58,452 nt of DNA from NCBI GenBank assembly GCA_030666985.1, contig DAOUWT010000001.1, forward strand, positions 1 through 58,452, written 5' to 3'. This DNA is from Chloroflexota bacterium (GTDB taxonomy: Bacteria; Chloroflexota; Anaerolineae; Anaerolineales; UBA11858). The position numbers and the translations under genes were made by a program. Below are positions 56,392 through 58,452 of the stretch, in pieces (the stretch's first letter is position 1; every line of letters starts with the position of its first letter). The notes beneath the pieces were generated by a model, which saw only the letters and a list, made by a program, of their open reading frames with translations, had not been told where the DNA came from and ran no database searches.

Positions 56392-57131
56392 AAGCAAAAA
56401 AACCACTTGGTAGAAAAAATTACGGCCATATCCCCCACCTCCCTGGCAGCCGCATGGGACCGGGCGACCACTCGTGCCCCGAGGGGCAGGCCCGAATTGC
56501 TACCCTGAAAGCACGAGACAGGCACGACGACATCATCGTGCAAGAGAAAGTAGATGGCTCGAATGTCGGCGTAGCCCGCCTGGGGGATAGTATCTACCCC
56601 CTGGGACGCGCGGGCTATTTGGCTGCGTCGTCACCCTTCGAGCAGCACCGCCATTTCAGCAATTGGGCTTACGAGAATTTTCAGCGCTTCATGGCCGTCC
56701 TGGAAGATGGTGAGCGCATTGCCGGTGAATGGCTAATGCAGGTCCATGGCACAAAATACGAGCTAGTCCACGAGCCGTTTGTAGCATTCGATATTTTGGT
56801 CGGGAGCACACGGATGCCGTTCGATGAATTTTCTTCGCGGGCAGAAAAAGGGGATTTTATCCTGCCGGCCCTGCTCCATCGCGGTGGGCCGTTTAGCATA
56901 GAAAGTGCCATGAAAAAAATAAATACCTACGGCTTTCACGGAGCGCAAGAACCAGTAGAGGGCGCAGTGTGGCGCGTCGAGAGAGATAAGATCATTGACC
57001 GAAGAAAAGGTGGAGAACGCCGCCGCGTGGTAGACTTCCTTGTCAAATATGTTCGCCCTGACAAAATTGATGGCAAATATCTTGATGAAAATATCTGGAA
57101 CGCTGGGGTGGATCGCTTTCTTTCTATTTAG
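56388..57131 (+). CDS. RNA ligase (Rnl2-like nucleotidyltransferase superfamily)
   Basis: 247 residues. It has motif I EKVDGSNVGVAR with adenylation Lys54, motif Ia/III region GEWLMQVHGTKYEL and FVAFDIL, motif IV EGAVWRVE and motif V FLVKYVRPDK. This is the adenylyltransferase core of ATP-dependent RNA ligases (RNA_ligase, Rnl2-like). The N-terminal ~45 residues (NYGHIPHLPGSRMGPGDHSC) are a characteristic extension of this subfamily. There is no C-terminal DNA-ligase OB domain, so RNA sealing is more likely than DNA. It is translationally coupled to HEPN-MNT. Its TAG stop lies in the tip of a MITE-like element. Confidence 0.88.
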   Translation: MKAKKPLGRKNYGHIPHLPGSRMGPGDHSCPEGQARIATLKARDRHDDIIVQEKVDGSNVGVARLGDSIYPLGRAGYLAASSPFEQHRHFSNWAYENFQRFMAVLEDGERIAGEWLMQVHGTKYELVHEPFVAFDILVGSTRMPFDEFSSRAEKGDFILPALLHRGGPFSIESAMKKINTYGFHGAQEPVEGAVWRVERDKIIDRRKGGERRRVVDFLVKYVRPDKIDGKYLDENIWNAGVDRFLSI

Positions 57132-57252
57132 GGATGTCCAAAAAATAATCTATCCCACTGTGAAACGTAATTCGTGATACGTGAAGAGCTTTTGTCACGT
57201 TTTACGCCTCACGTTTTACGCCTCACGTCTTCACGCCTCACGTCTTCACACC
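57128..57252. repeat. MITE-like palindromic element, copy C (one intact end)
   Basis: The left end is TTAGGGATGTCCAAAAAATA then ATCTATCCCA, followed by GTGAAACGTAATTCGTGATACGTG and then tandem CACGTTTTACGCCT / CACGTCTTCAC units. The right end is not recognisable before the Fe-S gene stop at 57253. Confidence 0.65.
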
Positions 57253-58338
57253 TCACAGCACCACGTTTATATCTATCCCCCGCTCTGCGGCGCGTTGCTC
57301 TCCCCACTCACGTTCGGTGGCGGGGACGGGTAAGATTTCGTCTTCGGGACGCCGCACCAGGATCAGGGCTTCCTCCGGGCAGGCAGGAACGCATACGCCG
57401 CACCCCACGCAACTTACCTCTTTGACCACGATTAACCCATCATCCTCGTCCAGAGTGAGGGCGTTGAATTGGCAATAATCCACGCATATCTCGCATCCCA
57501 GGCATAAATCTTCGTCCACCTGATTGACAAAAGCCGACCGGGCGACGACGTTGGCTATCCCCATCTCAGACATTCCCCGCAAAATGCCGCAGGAGCAAGT
57601 GCAGCAATTGCAAATATACGTGTTGCCCTCTTGAGTATTGCTCACTGAATGCACTAAACCGGCATCGGCTGCCCGCTTGAGAGTTGCCAGGGCTTCTGCT
57701 TGCGTTTGGGCTTGGATGACGGGATTGTTATCAAATACGCCGGGGCGTTTACTGAGGACCATGCACACATCCAGGGGATGCTCACAGGGATTGCCGATGA
57801 GGGCTTGTTGTACCCGGCAGATACAATCCACCACGCCCCAAGCATTGGCGCCGGTCACAATATCAGCCGCGCTCTCGAAGGGGCCTATTTCCATGCCTGT
57901 TTGGATGGTCTCACTCACGGGAATGACTCGTTGAAATGGAGGAGTTACACCCAGTACATGACTAAATGCTTGCTGGTAATAGTCTTCAAATACCTGGGCC
58001 ATTTCAGCGTCCAGAGTAGCGAATTGCATTTCATAAATTCCCACCACGAAGGGCATTATTCCATAGCCTAATCCATTCTCTGTTCGCCCGACCTCAATAA
58101 GCATTTTGCGAGCCAAACCCTTGAGTAAATTCCGTACCACTTTTGGGTCACCGCCTATGCGCTCAGCCACTTCTTTTGAGGTTTCCAACGTTATTCGTAA
58201 TTGGGACGCCAAAGCGGCCTCTTCGGGAGTGAAGATCATTTCCAGGAGACGCAATTCCGCGCCATCCTCTGTAGGCGGGAATCCGTTGGGGAGGGAATCC
58301 AGGCGGGTGGCTAGTTGTTGGTAGGGGGAGGGGGTCAT
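57253..58338 (-). CDS. Two-[4Fe-4S] ferredoxin-type protein with N-terminal winged helix
   Basis: 361 residues. The N-terminal ~80 residues look like a winged helix (RITLETSKEVAERIGGDPKVVRNLLKGLARKMLIEV). The central region contains two Cys clusters (VVDCICRVQQALIGNPC and YICNCCTCSCGIL), perhaps another metal site. The C-terminal part has two ferredoxin motifs, CLGCEICVDYC and CVGCGVCVPACP, for two [4Fe-4S] clusters. It probably transfers electrons or senses redox state; the partner is unknown. SD GAGG precedes the ATG. Similar four-part proteins occur as ferredoxin-family oxidoreductase subunits in anaerobes. Confidence 0.8.
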   Translation of the reverse strand: MTPSPYQQLATRLDSLPNGFPPTEDGAELRLLEMIFTPEEAALASQLRITLETSKEVAERIGGDPKVVRNLLKGLARKMLIEVGRTENGLGYGIMPFVVGIYEMQFATLDAEMAQVFEDYYQQAFSHVLGVTPPFQRVIPVSETIQTGMEIGPFESAADIVTGANAWGVVDCICRVQQALIGNPCEHPLDVCMVLSKRPGVFDNNPVIQAQTQAEALATLKRAADAGLVHSVSNTQEGNTYICNCCTCSCGILRGMSEMGIANVVARSAFVNQVDEDLCLGCEICVDYCQFNALTLDEDDGLIVVKEVSCVGCGVCVPACPEEALILVRRPEDEILPVPATEREWGEQRAAERGIDINVVL

Positions 58339-58452
58339 TTTATACCTCGGAGGGGGAGAGAAGCAGGGGGTCTGGGGAACGGGGAAGACGCGGGGGTGGG
58401 GAGACGACCAGCGAGACCAGGTAGACTATTTGGACCGAAAGAGTGTAACATA
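58339..58452. other. G-rich intergenic edge
   Basis: Apart from the SD and promoter region of the Fe-S protein, this is G-rich micro-repeat sequence (GGGGGTCTGGGGAACGGGGA). No gene is seen to the window edge. Confidence 0.4.

Overview
The window looks like a chromosomal contig of a Chloroflexota bacterium, most likely Anaerolineae or a near relative. This is inference from style, not from a marker gene. The signs are Thr/Pro-rich linkers in exported proteins, a giant surface protein ending in a short 'YLPII' tail, a 10-GAF histidine kinase, a secreted Ig-like repeat protein, and many intergenic micro-repeats. No rRNA, tRNA, CRISPR array, phage gene or transposase was seen.

Layout. 1-588: 3' end of an exported Pro-rich protein. 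729-3572: a DtxR-type regulator with feoA and feoB (ferrous iron uptake). 3687-4280: a PlsY-like acyltransferase, followed by large repeat arrays. 4682-5524 (-): a TPR protein. 5886-8513: roadblock/LC7 protein, V4R sensor, response regulator with a decayed GGDEF domain, and a GT2 glycosyltransferase. 8839-10133 (-): thyA-folA. 10304-24216 (-): a long same-strand run read from a near-consensus promoter at 24253-24281. Its order is PATAN/DUF4388 protein, MglA/COG2229-type GTPase, alpha/beta hydrolase, hexapeptide-repeat protein, acyl-ACP-reductase-like enzyme, receiver-GGDEF protein, 2293-residue multi-GAF kinase, CheY-like receiver, and a second alpha/beta hydrolase lacking its nucleophile Ser. 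24526-26607: two toxin-antitoxin-type pairs (TumE-like, and MNT/HEPN).

27158-41793 is a surface/export block: a 2815-residue M23/SH3/propeller/LRR/cohesin/dockerin protein, an Ig-like repeat protein, a TolB-like lipoprotein, a Gly-tailed anchored protein and a GT-C-like membrane protein. 41947-47702: a TetR regulator facing a MarR-controlled heterodimeric ABC exporter. 48073-55478: a DUF4143-type ATPase, an MBL-fold hydrolase, a patatin, a small membrane protein and an AT-rich membrane BNR-propeller protein. 55664-57131: HEPN, MNT and an RNA ligase joined by two ATGA overlaps. 57253-58338 (-): a 2x[4Fe-4S] protein.

The strongest leads are four. (1) The HEPN-MNT-RNA ligase operon suggests an RNA-cutting toxin packaged with an RNA-sealing enzyme. 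(2) The GTPase/PATAN/multi-GAF signalling run has an acyl-ACP reductase-like gene and lipid-type enzymes embedded in it. (3) A family of 96-129 bp palindromic MITE-like elements is present, often touching stop codons. (4) Heptamer-like, locus-specific intergenic repeat arrays occur that resemble cyanobacterial STRRs.
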